Source of the DNA: Marinibacterium sp.
GTDB lineage: Bacteria; Pseudomonadota; Alphaproteobacteria; Rhodobacterales; Rhodobacteraceae
DNA: 64,000 nt
Direction: 5' to 3'
Assembly (NCBI GenBank): GCA_017643305.1
Contig: JAEPNQ010000005.1
Coordinates: 23,955-87,954, forward strand
Position numbers and translations under genes: made by a program. The notes beneath the pieces are model-generated. The model made no database searches. It was not told the origin of the DNA and was given only the letters and a program-made list of their open reading frames with translations. Positions 8,395 to 17,394 of this stretch are shown here, piece after piece. Numbering within the stretch: position 1 is the first letter of the stretch; every line of letters starts with the position of its first letter.

Positions 8395-11300
8395 GCCTGC
8401 GTTTGCGCGACGGTGGGCGGCTGATCGACAGGTCCGCCCGCATGGCGTTTCAGTTCGACGGGCGCAGCCTGACCGGGTTTGCCGGGGATACACTGGCTTC
8501 AGCGCTCTTGGCCAATGACAAGATGCTCGTGGGCCGGTCCTTCAAATACCATCGACCGCGCGGAGTTGTGGCCAGCGGGGCGGAAGAGCCCAATGCGCTG
8601 GTCAATCTGGCACAGGGTGGCACCTTCGAGCCGAACCAGCGCGCCACGACGACAGAGCTTTTTGACGGGCTGACCGCGACCAGCCAGAACCATTGGCCAT
8701 CGCTGGAACATGATATCGGGGCGGTGAATTCGTCGCTGGCGCGGTTCCTCCCGGCGGGGTTTTATTACAAGACCTTCATCCATCCTCGCCCGTTCTGGAA
8801 ACATATCTACGAGCCGTTCATCCGCCAGTCCGCCGGGCTGGGCAAGGCGCCCAAGGATCGTGACGCGGACCGGTATGAACACTTCTATTATTTCTGCGAT
8901 CTGGTGGTGATCGGCGGCGGTGTTGCAGGGCTTCAGGCCGCCCGCGTCGCCGGGGAGGCCGGGGCCAAGGTCCTGCTGTTGGAACAGAGTGCGCATTGGG
9001 GCGGACGCGCGCCGGTGGATGGTGGAGAGATTGATGGCAGGCCTGCCGAGGCCTGGGTCACCGACACCCTCGCCGTGCTGGAGGCGATGCCGAATGTCAC
9101 CCTGCGCAGCCGTTGCATGGGCGCGGGGGTCTACGATCATGGCTACTTGCTGGCTTATGAACGATTGACCGACCACGCGCCGCAGGCAGACGGTCCGCGC
9201 CACCGGCTATGGCGCATCCGGACACAGCAAATCATTACCGCAACCGGGGCCATCGAACGGCCTCTCAGCTTTGCTGGCAACGATATTCCCGGTGTCATGC
9301 TGGCAAGTGCCGTCCGCGATTACGTTGTAAATTACGGCGTCGCGCCGGGCCAGCGCACCGTGGTGGTCACCAACAATGATGATGGCTACCGCACCGCGAT
9401 CTGCCTGAAGCAAGCGGGGCTGGATGTTCCGCGCATTCTGGATGCGCGCGAAACTGGAGGCGGCGCCCTGATGGAGGAAGCCCGCGCGCTGGGCATCCGC
9501 ATCGATTGCGGTCGCGCCGTGGGCAAGGTGCAGGGCGGCAAGCGGGTCAAATCCGTTCAGGTCTGCGCCCAGAAGGGTAGCGGCAGTGCATTGGAAGAGG
9601 TCGCCTGCGACGCGGTGGCCATGTCGGGCGGCTGGTCGCCCGTGGTGCACCTGTGGTCCCATTGCGGAGGCAAGCTGGTCTGGGATGATGTACAGGCGCA
9701 TTTCCGGCCTGACGCCGATCGCCCGCCGCTGGGCCGCAGCGGGCAGGGCTTTGTTGCCGTGGCCGGGGCTGCCAACGGTGCACTGACGGGTGCGGTTGCG
9801 GATGCGGACGCGATGGCGCGTGGCGTAGTTCAGGCGATAGGTCTGAAACCGGGCAAGGGCATCGCGCCTGCGGAGACGCAGCCCGAAGAGCTGCCGATTG
9901 AGCCCGTTTGGCTGATGCCCGCACAGGCGAAAACCGAACTTAAGGCCAAGGCGTGGCTGGATTACCAGAACGACGTCAAGGTCTCGGACGTGCAGTTGGC
10001 CGCGCGCGAAGGGTTCGAAAGTGTAGAGCACACCAAGCGCTATACCACACTGGGCATGGCGACGGATCAGGGTAAGTTAAGCAATATCAATGGTCTGGCC
10101 ATCCTTTCTGATGCGTTGGGCCAACCGATTCCGCAGACTGGTACAACCACGTTCCGACCGCCTTACACTCCGATCTCCATGGGTGCGATCGCAGGCGAGG
10201 CGCGCGGCGATATCTTCCAGCCGGTGCGCGAAACGCCGATGTATGGCTGGAATGATAGCAACGGCGCGGATTGGGAACCGGTCGGTCACTGGCGCCGTCC
10301 CTATGCCTATGTGCGCAGTGGCGAAACCGTGCATGACGCGGTGATGCGTGAGGTGACCAACACGCGCGAAAATGTTGGGCTGCTTGATGCCTCCACCCTT
10401 GGCAAGCTGATCGTCAAGGGGCCGGATGCGGGCAAGTTCCTGGATATGCTCTACACCAACATGATGAGTACGCTGAAACCGGGCCGCTGCCGCTATGGGT
10501 TGATGTGCACGGAAAACGGGTTTCTGACCGATGATGGCGTGGTGGCGCGGATTGATGAGGATACCTTCCTTTGCCATACCACCACCGGCGGGGCGGATCG
10601 CATCCATGCTCATATGGAAGAATGGCTGCAAACCGAATGGTGGGACTGGCAGGTTTATGTCGCCAACGTGACCGAACAGTACGCCCAGATCGGCGTGGTC
10701 GGACCCAAGGCGCGGGCGGTGCTGGAAACGCTGGGCGGCATGGACCTGAGCGCCGAGGCGCTTCCATTCATGGCCTGGGCCGATGGCAAGATCGGGGCTT
10801 TCGACGCGCGCGCCTACCGAGTTTCGTTCTCTGGGGAGCTGTCTTACGAAATCGCCGTGCCCGCCAGTCGGGGGCAGGCATTCTGGGACGCACTGCTGGA
10901 GGCAGGCAAGGCCCACGGGATCATGCCGTATGGGACCGAGGCACTGCATATCATGCGGGCCGAAAAGGGTTTCATCATGATTGGCGATGAAACCGACGGT
11001 ACGGTAATCCCGCAGGATCTGGGCCTGAACTGGGCCATTTCCAAGAAGAAAGATGATTACCTGGGCAAACGCGCGCAGGAACGTGTCCACATGACCGATC
11101 CGGACCGCTGGAAGCTGGTGGGTTTGGAAACGGTCGATGGCTCGGTTTTGCCGGACGGCGCCTATGCAGTGGCAGAAGGCACGAATGCCAATGGCCAGCG
11201 CAATATGCAGGGGCGGGTCACGTCGACCTACCATTCGCCGACGCTGGGCAAGGGCATTGCCATGGGGCTGGTCAAACACGGGCCTGACCGGATGGGCGAG

Positions 11301-11396
11301 GTGCTGGAGTTTCCGGGGACCGATGGCACTGTGTTCAAGGCAAAGATCGTGGATCCGGTGTTCTACGACAAGGACGGGGATAAGCAGAATGTCTGA
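8391..11396 (+). CDS. soxA: Sarcosine oxidase subunit alpha
   Basis: The 1001-residue large subunit binds NAD and tetrahydrofolate and passes the oxidised methyl group of sarcosine to folate as 5,10-methylene-THF. It starts with a ferredoxin-like segment (FAGDTLASALLANDK, GRSFKYHRPRGV), then a Rossmann nucleotide-binding domain (DLVVIGGGVAGLQAARVAG, about 170-190), a second oxidoreductase part, and a C-terminal aminomethyltransferase (GcvT-like) fold from about residue 600 (SGELSYEIAVPA; YGTEALHIMRAEKG). It overlaps soxD by 4 bp and soxG by 8 bp. Full length with no disruption. Confidence 0.95.
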   Translation: MSLRLRDGGRLIDRSARMAFQFDGRSLTGFAGDTLASALLANDKMLVGRSFKYHRPRGVVASGAEEPNALVNLAQGGTFEPNQRATTTELFDGLTATSQNHWPSLEHDIGAVNSSLARFLPAGFYYKTFIHPRPFWKHIYEPFIRQSAGLGKAPKDRDADRYEHFYYFCDLVVIGGGVAGLQAARVAGEAGAKVLLLEQSAHWGGRAPVDGGEIDGRPAEAWVTDTLAVLEAMPNVTLRSRCMGAGVYDHGYLLAYERLTDHAPQADGPRHRLWRIRTQQIITATGAIERPLSFAGNDIPGVMLASAVRDYVVNYGVAPGQRTVVVTNNDDGYRTAICLKQAGLDVPRILDARETGGGALMEEARALGIRIDCGRAVGKVQGGKRVKSVQVCAQKGSGSALEEVACDAVAMSGGWSPVVHLWSHCGGKLVWDDVQAHFRPDADRPPLGRSGQGFVAVAGAANGALTGAVADADAMARGVVQAIGLKPGKGIAPAETQPEELPIEPVWLMPAQAKTELKAKAWLDYQNDVKVSDVQLAAREGFESVEHTKRYTTLGMATDQGKLSNINGLAILSDALGQPIPQTGTTTFRPPYTPISMGAIAGEARGDIFQPVRETPMYGWNDSNGADWEPVGHWRRPYAYVRSGETVHDAVMREVTNTRENVGLLDASTLGKLIVKGPDAGKFLDMLYTNMMSTLKPGRCRYGLMCTENGFLTDDGVVARIDEDTFLCHTTTGGADRIHAHMEEWLQTEWWDWQVYVANVTEQYAQIGVVGPKARAVLETLGGMDLSAEALPFMAWADGKIGAFDARAYRVSFSGELSYEIAVPASRGQAFWDALLEAGKAHGIMPYGTEALHIMRAEKGFIMIGDETDGTVIPQDLGLNWAISKKKDDYLGKRAQERVHMTDPDRWKLVGLETVDGSVLPDGAYAVAEGTNANGQRNMQGRVTSTYHSPTLGKGIAMGLVKHGPDRMGEVLEFPGTDGTVFKAKIVDPVFYDKDGDKQNV

Positions 11397-11955
11397 GGCT
11401 GTCAGCTCTCTACAGAGTGCGGAATTCGAAGGGCTGGCCCGCGTGGCGGAGGCCGGTTTGCAGGGCATGATCACCCTGCGTGGTGATCTGGGCGCGCGCG
11501 CGGTCCGGGCCGCGGTCAAGGCCGCGTTTGGTGTCGATGTCCCAGATGTGAACAATGTGGCGTCTGCCGGGCACATGGGCGTTTGCTGGATGTCGCCGGA
11601 CGAACTGCTGTTGCTCTGCCCGCACGGGGAAGCGGAGGCAAAGGTGGCCGAACTGGGCACAGCATTGGCCAAACAACATCATCTGGCCGTGAATGTGTCC
11701 GACGCGCGGGCGATGTTCCAGGTCAAAGGTTCCGGTGGGCGGGAAGTTTTGGGCAAACTCTGCCCGTTGGATTTCGCACCCGGCAAGTTTGAACCAGGCC
11801 AGATCCGCCGCACCCGCATGGCGCAGGTTCCGGCGGCGGTGTGGATGGACGGCGTCGACACCTTTCGTGTCGTCTGCTTCCGTTCCATGGCCCGCTATGT
11901 TTTTGGGGCATTGAAGGCGGCGGCAGACCCGGCATCAGGGGTTGGGGTGTACTGA
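11389..11955 (+). CDS. soxG: Sarcosine oxidase subunit gamma
   Basis: The fourth subunit of heterotetrameric sarcosine oxidase, with a GcvT-related fold lacking catalytic residues. The ATG overlapping the end of soxA by 8 bp gives 188 residues, in line with known gamma subunits. Typical features are SPDELLLLCP, NVSDARAMFQVKGSGGREVLGKLCPLD (quoted in part as DARAMFQVKG and REVLGKLCPLD) and FRVVCFRSMARYVF. It closes the soxBDAG operon; a 7-bp GC hairpin without a T-run follows about 40 bases later. Confidence 0.93.
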   Translation: MSEAVSSLQSAEFEGLARVAEAGLQGMITLRGDLGARAVRAAVKAAFGVDVPDVNNVASAGHMGVCWMSPDELLLLCPHGEAEAKVAELGTALAKQHHLAVNVSDARAMFQVKGSGGREVLGKLCPLDFAPGKFEPGQIRRTRMAQVPAAVWMDGVDTFRVVCFRSMARYVFGALKAAADPASGVGVY

Positions 11956-11994
11956 ATCCAACGCTTTGGCCGTGGGGCTGACATACGCGCCAAA

Positions 11995-12012
11995 CCGTTC
12001 TGACAAGAACGG
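11995..12012 (+). other. Short hairpin between soxG and the convergent methyltransferase gene
   Basis: Inverted repeat with 7-bp arms CCGTTCT and AGAACGG around a GACA loop. It sits between convergent genes and may help end transcription, but there is no clear T-run on either side, so it is not called as a terminator. Confidence 0.4.
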
Positions 12013-12057
12013 GGCGGGCCGTGCGGCTTGTCACATGAAAACCCCGGTTATGCAGGG

Positions 12058-12822
12058 CTAGTCACAGAAAACGAAAGCCTGAAATTTTTCCAGTGTGTCG
12101 GGATGGGTCAGCGCATCGCTGATCGTGGTGGCATTGCCGATATCACCAAGACAGCGGCCATAAAACGACAGCTGATCGGCCAGCGCGCCCATCGCCCGCG
12201 CCCTTGCATCGTGATCCAGATATGGCGCGTGGGTTGACAGATAGAGCGTGGGGCGATGCGCACGCAGCCAAGGCAGAAGCGCGGGCATCACCGTAAATTC
12301 GGCGCCTTCGATGTCCATCTTGACCAGAGATACCTGGCTCAGATCGGTTTCGGCCGCGAACACATTCCAGGCCAGCGTCACGGCGGCAAACCCTTCGCCG
12401 CCGGTGTTTAGCAGGCTGGTCATGCTGTAACCGGTTTCACCGCCAAAGCTGGCCATGCGGGCGATCCCGGTTTCATCCGACAAAGCAACGGGCAGGGCGA
12501 AGACGTTCTTTAGCCCGTTCAGCTCAATATTCCACGCCAGATGCCGGTACGCGCGCGGGTCGGGTTCAAAACACCACACCCGCCGGGCCTTGCGCGCTGC
12601 ATACAAAACGGTCGGCCCGATCCATGCCCCGATATCCAGGTAATCGCGCTGCGGGTCGAGATACCGGTCAAGCACCTGAAATGTTTCGGGTTCCCACGTG
12701 CCGGAACTGGCCTTACGCCAGAACTTGCTGTGATAGGGATCGCACTGAAACCGTTCACCTGCCAGATTTACAGGCACATAGCCGCGTGCGCGGTACCGTC
12801 TTTTGCGCCAGGCTGTCAGCAT
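12058..12822 (-). CDS. FkbM family methyltransferase
   Basis: A SAM-dependent O-methyltransferase of the FkbM type. The start is set by an ideal AGGAGGG placed 6 bases before this ATG, giving 254 residues; an in-frame ATG further upstream would include the ribosome binding site in the coding region. Class I methyltransferase motifs are DYLDIGAWIGPTVLYAA (motif I), a CFEPDPRAYRHLAWN segment (the acidic residue that binds SAM ribose) and SLVKMDIEGAEFTVMPALL, typical of FkbM. Substrate cannot be told from sequence; relatives modify polyketides, sugars or surface polysaccharides. It is convergent with soxG and divergent from sodB. Confidence 0.88.
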   Translation of the reverse strand: MLTAWRKRRYRARGYVPVNLAGERFQCDPYHSKFWRKASSGTWEPETFQVLDRYLDPQRDYLDIGAWIGPTVLYAARKARRVWCFEPDPRAYRHLAWNIELNGLKNVFALPVALSDETGIARMASFGGETGYSMTSLLNTGGEGFAAVTLAWNVFAAETDLSQVSLVKMDIEGAEFTVMPALLPWLRAHRPTLYLSTHAPYLDHDARARAMGALADQLSFYGRCLGDIGNATTISDALTHPDTLEKFQAFVFCD

Positions 12823-12910
12823 CGCCTTCCCTCCTGCCATTCGGCCCTTGACCTGAGGGGGTCCGCGCCGCATGTAACGGGGGAACCAACATTCAGCGGG
12901 AGGCGCACCA

Positions 12911-13510
12911 ATGGCGTTTGAACTACCGGATCTTCCTTATGCACATGATGCACTGGCTTCCAAGGGGATGAGCCAGGAAACGCTCGAATATCATCATGAT
13001 CTGCACCACAAGGCCTATGTCGACAACGGCAACAAGCTGATCGCCGGGACCGAATGGGACGGCAAATCGATGGAAGATATCATCACAGGCACCTATGACG
13101 CCTCTGCGGTTGCGCAGAACGGCATCTTCAACAACATCTCCCAGCTGTGGAACCACAACCAGTTCTGGGAAATGATGGGACCGGGCGCTAGCGCCATGCC
13201 GGGTGATCTGGAAAAGGCCCTGATCGAAAGCTTTGGCTCGGTTGACGAATTCAAATCCCAGTTCTCCGCTGCGGGTGCGGGCCAGTTCGGCTCCGGCTGG
13301 GCGTGGCTGGTGAAAAACGCAGATGGTTCCTTGGCGGTGACCAAGACAGAAAACGGCGTGAACCCGCTCTGCTTCGGCCAGACCGCGCTGCTGGGCTGCG
13401 ACGTGTGGGAACATTCCTACTACATCGACTTCCGCAACAAGCGCCCGGCCTACCTGACCAACTTCCTGGACAACCTGGTCAACTGGGAAAACGTCGCCTC
13501 GCGTATGTAA
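12911..13510 (+). CDS. sodB: Superoxide dismutase, Fe type
   Basis: Cytosolic superoxide dismutase. The 199-residue product begins MAFELPDLPYAHDALA and has the metal ligands in LEYHHDLHHKAYVD (first His at about 28), NHNQFWEMM (second His) and CDVWEHSYYIDFRNKRPAYL (Asp and His near 160). The tight AGxFGSGWAWLV and WNHNQFW segments favour iron rather than manganese, as in alphaproteobacterial SodB, although metal choice cannot be fixed by sequence alone. GGGAGG lies 8 bases before the start. The gene is monocistronic and ends at a perfect terminator. Confidence 0.95.
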   Translation: MAFELPDLPYAHDALASKGMSQETLEYHHDLHHKAYVDNGNKLIAGTEWDGKSMEDIITGTYDASAVAQNGIFNNISQLWNHNQFWEMMGPGASAMPGDLEKALIESFGSVDEFKSQFSAAGAGQFGSGWAWLVKNADGSLAVTKTENGVNPLCFGQTALLGCDVWEHSYYIDFRNKRPAYLTNFLDNLVNWENVASRM

Positions 13511-13533
13511 GCGGCACGACAGTTCAGAATGCG

Positions 13534-13563
13534 AAACCCCGCGTCGAGGACGCGGGGTTTTTT
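13534..13563 (+). terminator. Rho-independent terminator of sodB
   Basis: A 12-bp perfect stem (AAACCCCGCGTC and GACGCGGGGTTT) with a 3-base GAG loop begins 23 bases after the sodB stop and runs into TTTTTT. Strong intrinsic terminator. Confidence 0.93.
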
Positions 13564-13757
13564 GATGTGGTTATGGCTGGGGACTTTGGAGGCAGGGTAT
13601 CGTTGTTGCCGATGGCCCCCCTTTGTCGGTCCGCGTATCGTGCAACGCTGCCGTGGCCACAGCAGTTTCACGTACACTGTCCATCGCAAACGAAGTCAGC
13701 TCATTACGCCCGTCGGGCATCCACGTGCTGGCGCCGATGCCAAACTCATACGCAGGC

Positions 13758-14717
13758 CTATTTGCCCGCCAGCATCTGCTCCACCAGCATTTGCACCCGC
13801 AGACCTTCCTCGGGGGTTGCCAACCGGTTGGGCTTGCCGCCGACGCACAGCAGCAGATCATCCAGCTGCGCCTTGAGGCTTGCGCCGCGCGGATCGGCAG
13901 GGCGTGCGTCGAACTCCTCGAACGGTCCGCCGTCGGACATGGCATCAATGTAAAACTCGGTGATGCGGCGGCTGGCCTTTGACCCTTTGATAGTCAATTC
14001 CTGACGATCCGGCTGGGCGCCGCCCACGCTGGCCATCACGGTGACGGGTCGGCCATCTGCAGTCTCCAGCCGTGCCAGCATTTGGGTTTCGCACAGCGTC
14101 GGATCTTCCGGATAGGATGGGTGTGCGGAAACCACAGAAAGCGGGCCCAGAATACGTTCTGAGAAAAACAGAAAGTGGGAAATGACCTCCCGTGTCATCC
14201 CGCCTTCGTCCCGGAACCGCAACCAATCTGCAGCCTTCTGCCAGGCCCGGGGCCAGTTCGGATAGGTGACAACGATATCGGCCCCCAGCATATCACCCAG
14301 AACGCCCGTCTTTGCCGCGTGATCGACCCCGGTCATCGCAGCCCCTGCCGCTTGGGTGAAATTCACTGCCGCCGGAACGCCGCGCGCCTCCAGATGGGCC
14401 ACCAGCGCTTTGCTTTCGGTGATATCGACGCCCAGTGGCTTTTCCAGGAACACCGCCTTGCCCGCATCCGCCGCGGCCATCGCATAGGCCTTGCGCGGAG
14501 CAGGCGGGCAGGCGAGGTAGACCAGATCGACCGCCGCGATCGCGGCCTCGGGGCTGTCCACGATCACTGCATCCGGGGCCAGCGCCTGGGCCGCAGTGCA
14601 GGCCTCCGGGTCCGGATCCCACAGCGCAACGGGCGCGTATCCGGGGTGCCGGGCCATGTGTTCCAGCATGCGCCGGCCCATGATTCCCAGCCCGATAATG
14701 GCGGTCTTGAGTGTCAT
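13758..14717 (-). CDS. Gfo/Idh/MocA family NAD(P)-dependent oxidoreductase
   Basis: A 319-residue two-domain dehydrogenase. The N-terminal Rossmann fold starts KTAIIGLGIMGRRMLEHMA, and the family signature FLEKPLGVDITES (EKP motif, catalytic Lys) is near residue 95. The C-terminal substrate domain contains RDEGGMTREVISHFLFF, where the conserved Asp/His region of the family lies. Members oxidise sugars, inositols, amino sugars or related compounds; the specific substrate is not evident. It lies 16 bp downstream of the formamidase-like gene and is probably in the same operon. Confidence 0.85.
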   Translation of the reverse strand: MTLKTAIIGLGIMGRRMLEHMARHPGYAPVALWDPDPEACTAAQALAPDAVIVDSPEAAIAAVDLVYLACPPAPRKAYAMAAADAGKAVFLEKPLGVDITESKALVAHLEARGVPAAVNFTQAAGAAMTGVDHAAKTGVLGDMLGADIVVTYPNWPRAWQKAADWLRFRDEGGMTREVISHFLFFSERILGPLSVVSAHPSYPEDPTLCETQMLARLETADGRPVTVMASVGGAQPDRQELTIKGSKASRRITEFYIDAMSDGGPFEEFDARPADPRGASLKAQLDDLLLCVGGKPNRLATPEEGLRVQMLVEQMLAGK

Positions 14718-14733
14718 TTTTGTGATCCTTCGT

Positions 14734-15684
14734 TCAGTCGGCGCTGCCAGCCAGCAACGCGGTTTCCATCATCATATGCACACCCTTGTTGCCGTTCACC
14801 GTTTGTGTGATCCGCAGATCCCCGGCCAGCGAGCAGAGCATGTAGGCATCTTCCCGGCTCAACCCAGTGCGGTCGACAATCCAGGCGATCATGTCGCGAA
14901 GGGCCATTTCCGCGCATCGGTTCAGATCCTCGTGCATCCCCATCGTGATCAGATGGGTCGGGGTCTGCGCGCGTGGATAGTTCAGCTGCAGATCATCCCG
15001 CAGCACAAACCGGAACGTTCCCTGCAGGGCCGTTTCGATGGCGGTCACGCAAACCTCCCCATCACCCTGCGCGCCATGTCCGTCGCCGCAGGAAAACAGC
15101 GCGCCGTTGGTGAAGACAGGCAGGTACAGCGTGGTGCCCGCTACCAGTTCCTTATTGTCCAGATTTCCGCCGTGCGCGCGCGGTTGGATGGTGGAAATAC
15201 GGCCCCAGTTGAGCGGTGGGGCCACGCCCATCACGCCGAAAAACGGCTTCATCGGCAATGCCAGCCCCCAGGACAGATCCGCCATCATCGTGTCGCGGTT
15301 TAATGGAATGATTGTTGTGCGCGCCTCTTGGAAATCGTCAGGCAACGTCCCTGCCAGGGGGCGGATGATGTTCCAGCCCCAGTTCTGACGCAGTTGCACA
15401 TCGACGATCTGCACCTCCAGCACCTGGCCGGGCCTTGCTCCGGAAATGGCAACCGGACCGGTCAGAATATGACCAGGCAACTGGCGGGGGGAGTGGGCGT
15501 GGATCTCCAGCAGTTCGGGGGGAATTTCAAATCCGGCCTCGGCGGAAGGGGTGTGTTCCGGCCCGCCAGATACGGTTTCAATCACCACCGTCTCGCCGCT
15601 CTCCACCTCCAGAACCGGGTCCAGAGTTGCATCAAAATAACCCCAGGCACAGGTGTCTGGGCTGGCTTTCAGGCGCGTTACCAT
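14734..15684 (-). CDS. Acetamidase/formamidase family amidohydrolase
   Basis: A 316-residue member of the FmdA/AmdA family, which hydrolyses short amides such as formamide or acetamide to ammonia and the acid. Family traits visible are GPVAISGARPGQVLEVQIVD, FFGVMGVAPP, PRAHGGNLDNKEL and SCGDGHGAQGDGEVCVTAIE, the last two containing conserved His/Asp/Glu positions of the binuclear-like metal centre. It is the first gene of a pair with the Gfo/Idh/MocA dehydrogenase, which suggests catabolism of a nitrogen-containing small molecule, but the substrate is inferred only from family. Confidence 0.87.
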   Translation of the reverse strand: MVTRLKASPDTCAWGYFDATLDPVLEVESGETVVIETVSGGPEHTPSAEAGFEIPPELLEIHAHSPRQLPGHILTGPVAISGARPGQVLEVQIVDVQLRQNWGWNIIRPLAGTLPDDFQEARTTIIPLNRDTMMADLSWGLALPMKPFFGVMGVAPPLNWGRISTIQPRAHGGNLDNKELVAGTTLYLPVFTNGALFSCGDGHGAQGDGEVCVTAIETALQGTFRFVLRDDLQLNYPRAQTPTHLITMGMHEDLNRCAEMALRDMIAWIVDRTGLSREDAYMLCSLAGDLRITQTVNGNKGVHMMMETALLAGSAD

Positions 15685-15836
15685 AGTGCGGTGTCTCCTC
15701 AGGGGCGGGGATTTTCAGGCGGCAGAGTGAGGGTAAATCAGCAAAGCCCAAGGTCAAAGTCTTTCCCGACGTCTCTCCCGCCCGCTTAACAGCCCCCCAT
15801 CTGTTTCGCACCGTTGAGGTCAGGGAGGACCCTGCC

Positions 15837-16115
15837 ATGTTGAAGCTGTGCCGCGATGCCAGCTTTGGCGGAGGAGGGTTTCAGGGCCAACAGCAACTGG
15901 AGGAACGCGATGCGGTTTCCGGTGCGGCCTTCAGCGATACGCTGTTTGCCAAGTGTATAGCCGAGCAGGCTGTCAAGATCGCGGAGGGGGAGGATCAGCT
16001 GTTCAGACCCCCGCTGGCCGCGCATCGCTTGTTTACCCCAGCTCCAGCGTCGCGACCGAGGAAATTCCGGGCGTGCCGGTCGGGGCAGGGCCCTTGTACA
16101 TGCGTGCGGTGTTGA
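15837..16115 (+). CDS. Doubtful small ORF with a good ribosome binding site
   Basis: In the spacer after the formamidase-like gene an ATG preceded by GGGAGG at 8 bases opens a frame of 92 codons with GC-rich third positions. The first 65 residues (such as QQQLEERDAVSGAAF and AVKIAEGEDQLF) look protein-like, but the last 27 run antisense to the end of the GNAT gene and are Arg/Pro/Cys-rich, as in shadow frames. I do not recognise a family. It may be a genuine small gene, a remnant, or chance. Confidence 0.25.
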   Translation: MLKLCRDASFGGGGFQGQQQLEERDAVSGAAFSDTLFAKCIAEQAVKIAEGEDQLFRPPLAAHRLFTPAPASRPRKFRACRSGQGPCTCVRC

Positions 16116-16860
16116 ACGGCACGTTCATATCATGGCCGGCGCACCAGTCAGACAGTTCCGTCTGCGCGCGGTCCACGTCGATGATCAGCGGCCCGTCCGG
16201 CACTGCTGTCGCGACCGCTGCCAACAAGTCCGTGGCCCGCGCCATATCCGGCGCCATCAGCGGGCCGATCTTGGCGCCGTCGCTGCAAGCCCGCCACGTG
16301 ATGCAGGCTTTTGGGCCGGTGCCGTCATCCCAGACCAGCGTCTTGCGGCTGTCCGTGCCGGTTAGCCACGGGCGCAGGAATGCGCTGCGGGCGTAGCCCT
16401 GCACCTCAAGATCCAAGGCCTGCAGTGCCGGCAAATCCGTTAGGTTCATCGCCCGCACCTGCGGTGCCATCGCCCCGGGAAACCGGCCCACATGGCGCAG
16501 GGTTTGCCCGGCCAGTTCAAAGCCAGACTTGCGGTAATTGTTCTGCTGGTCCGGCACACCGTCCAGCCCCACTGTCCGGTTGCCCGCATGTCGCAAGGCG
16601 TGCTGCCACAGTCCATACCCGACTCCGCGGCCGCGATAGGCGGGCAGGCAGAGGTAGAGCCCGAGAAAGGCAAAATCCGCCGTGTGATTGACGACCGAAA
16701 TGGCCGCCACGATCTGCCCGTCTTCTTCGGCCACGAAGAACCCGTCCGGATCGGCGGCAAAGAATGCATCGGCGTCGGTCAGGCCTGGGTTCCAGCCTTC
16801 GGCGGCGGCCCAGTCCAGCACGGTATCCAGCTCGGAGCGGGTCATGTTGCGGTTGGTCAT
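16033..16860 (-). CDS. GNAT family N-acetyltransferase
   Basis: Start at MTNRNMTRSELD gives 275 residues, with GGAG 10 bases upstream; the open frame continues upstream without similarity. The N-terminal half holds a GNAT domain: ISVVNHTADFAFLGLYLC followed by the acetyl-CoA loop YRGRGVGYGLWQHAL (the R/Q-x-x-G-x-G/A motif A) and a NYRKSGFELAG segment near motif B. The C-terminal half resembles the second, degenerate GNAT-like domain found in this subfamily (PLIIDVDRAQ, LSDWCAGHDM). Substrate unknown. Confidence 0.8.
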   Translation of the reverse strand: MTNRNMTRSELDTVLDWAAAEGWNPGLTDADAFFAADPDGFFVAEEDGQIVAAISVVNHTADFAFLGLYLCLPAYRGRGVGYGLWQHALRHAGNRTVGLDGVPDQQNNYRKSGFELAGQTLRHVGRFPGAMAPQVRAMNLTDLPALQALDLEVQGYARSAFLRPWLTGTDSRKTLVWDDGTGPKACITWRACSDGAKIGPLMAPDMARATDLLAAVATAVPDGPLIIDVDRAQTELSDWCAGHDMNVPFNTARMYKGPAPTGTPGISSVATLELG

Positions 16861-17394
16861 CTTGGCCAATCTCCGGAGCTTGGGGCACGCATAAACGGCC
16901 CCGATGAATGGGGCCCTGTAGGATGGCACCACTGTCAGAAGAGGAGTTCGAATCTGTCAAGATTAGAAAGCTGCCTGGCCTCGATCAACAGCGTTTTGCC
17001 CGTCAGATCATCTGCCCGAACCTGTCTTCCCTGCAATCATCCCTCACATTGGGGGCTATGCAAAACCCATACATCTCGCAAAATGCTCTCTTTTGCGATT
17101 GGTCGGGTAGGCTTGGTCTCGACACTGGTTTACAACACGGACTATTCAGCGATTTTGACGATTTGGAGGCGTCCGGCCAGTTTCGGGTTTGTCGCCTCCG
17201 GAACCGTGCGCGGATAACTCGGACCCGCCTGACACAATCTTTTGGCAATCCGGGGAAGTTTTCTTCTTGTCCCCAGGCTTGAAGGGGGCGGAATTTGGAT
17301 AGACTGTCTGTCGCGGCGCAAGGTTGGCAGCTTGCAAATGTCTGCAATTTGCCGCACGCCCATGGGCATCGGGCTGATCTGAAAAGGAAACCGG
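16861..17394 (+). other. Spacer without a recognisable gene
   Basis: 534 bases between divergent genes. It holds a short hairpin (GGCCCC, 7-base loop, GGGGCC at 16897-16915) in the leader of the GNAT gene. Frames of 70-170 codons exist on both strands but have no ribosome binding sites, atypical composition and no family resemblance. No tRNA-like fold was seen. Confidence 0.5.

Noticed and set aside
10077..11672. 531-codon open frame antisense to soxA
   Set aside because: Shadow of the conserved sarcosine oxidase alpha frame; no ribosome binding site or family resemblance.
12848..12878. TTGACC ... TGTAAC as a sodB promoter
   Set aside because: Spacer of 19 bases and a poor -10 match.
13571..13720. 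Minus-strand frame of about 49 codons (MPDGRNELTSFAMDSV...) after sodB
   Set aside because: Looks protein-like in part, but has no ribosome binding site, overlaps the sodB terminator side and has no recognised family.
15786..16025. 79-codon minus-strand frame just after the GNAT gene
   Set aside because: No ribosome binding site; competes with an equally weak plus-strand frame on the same DNA.
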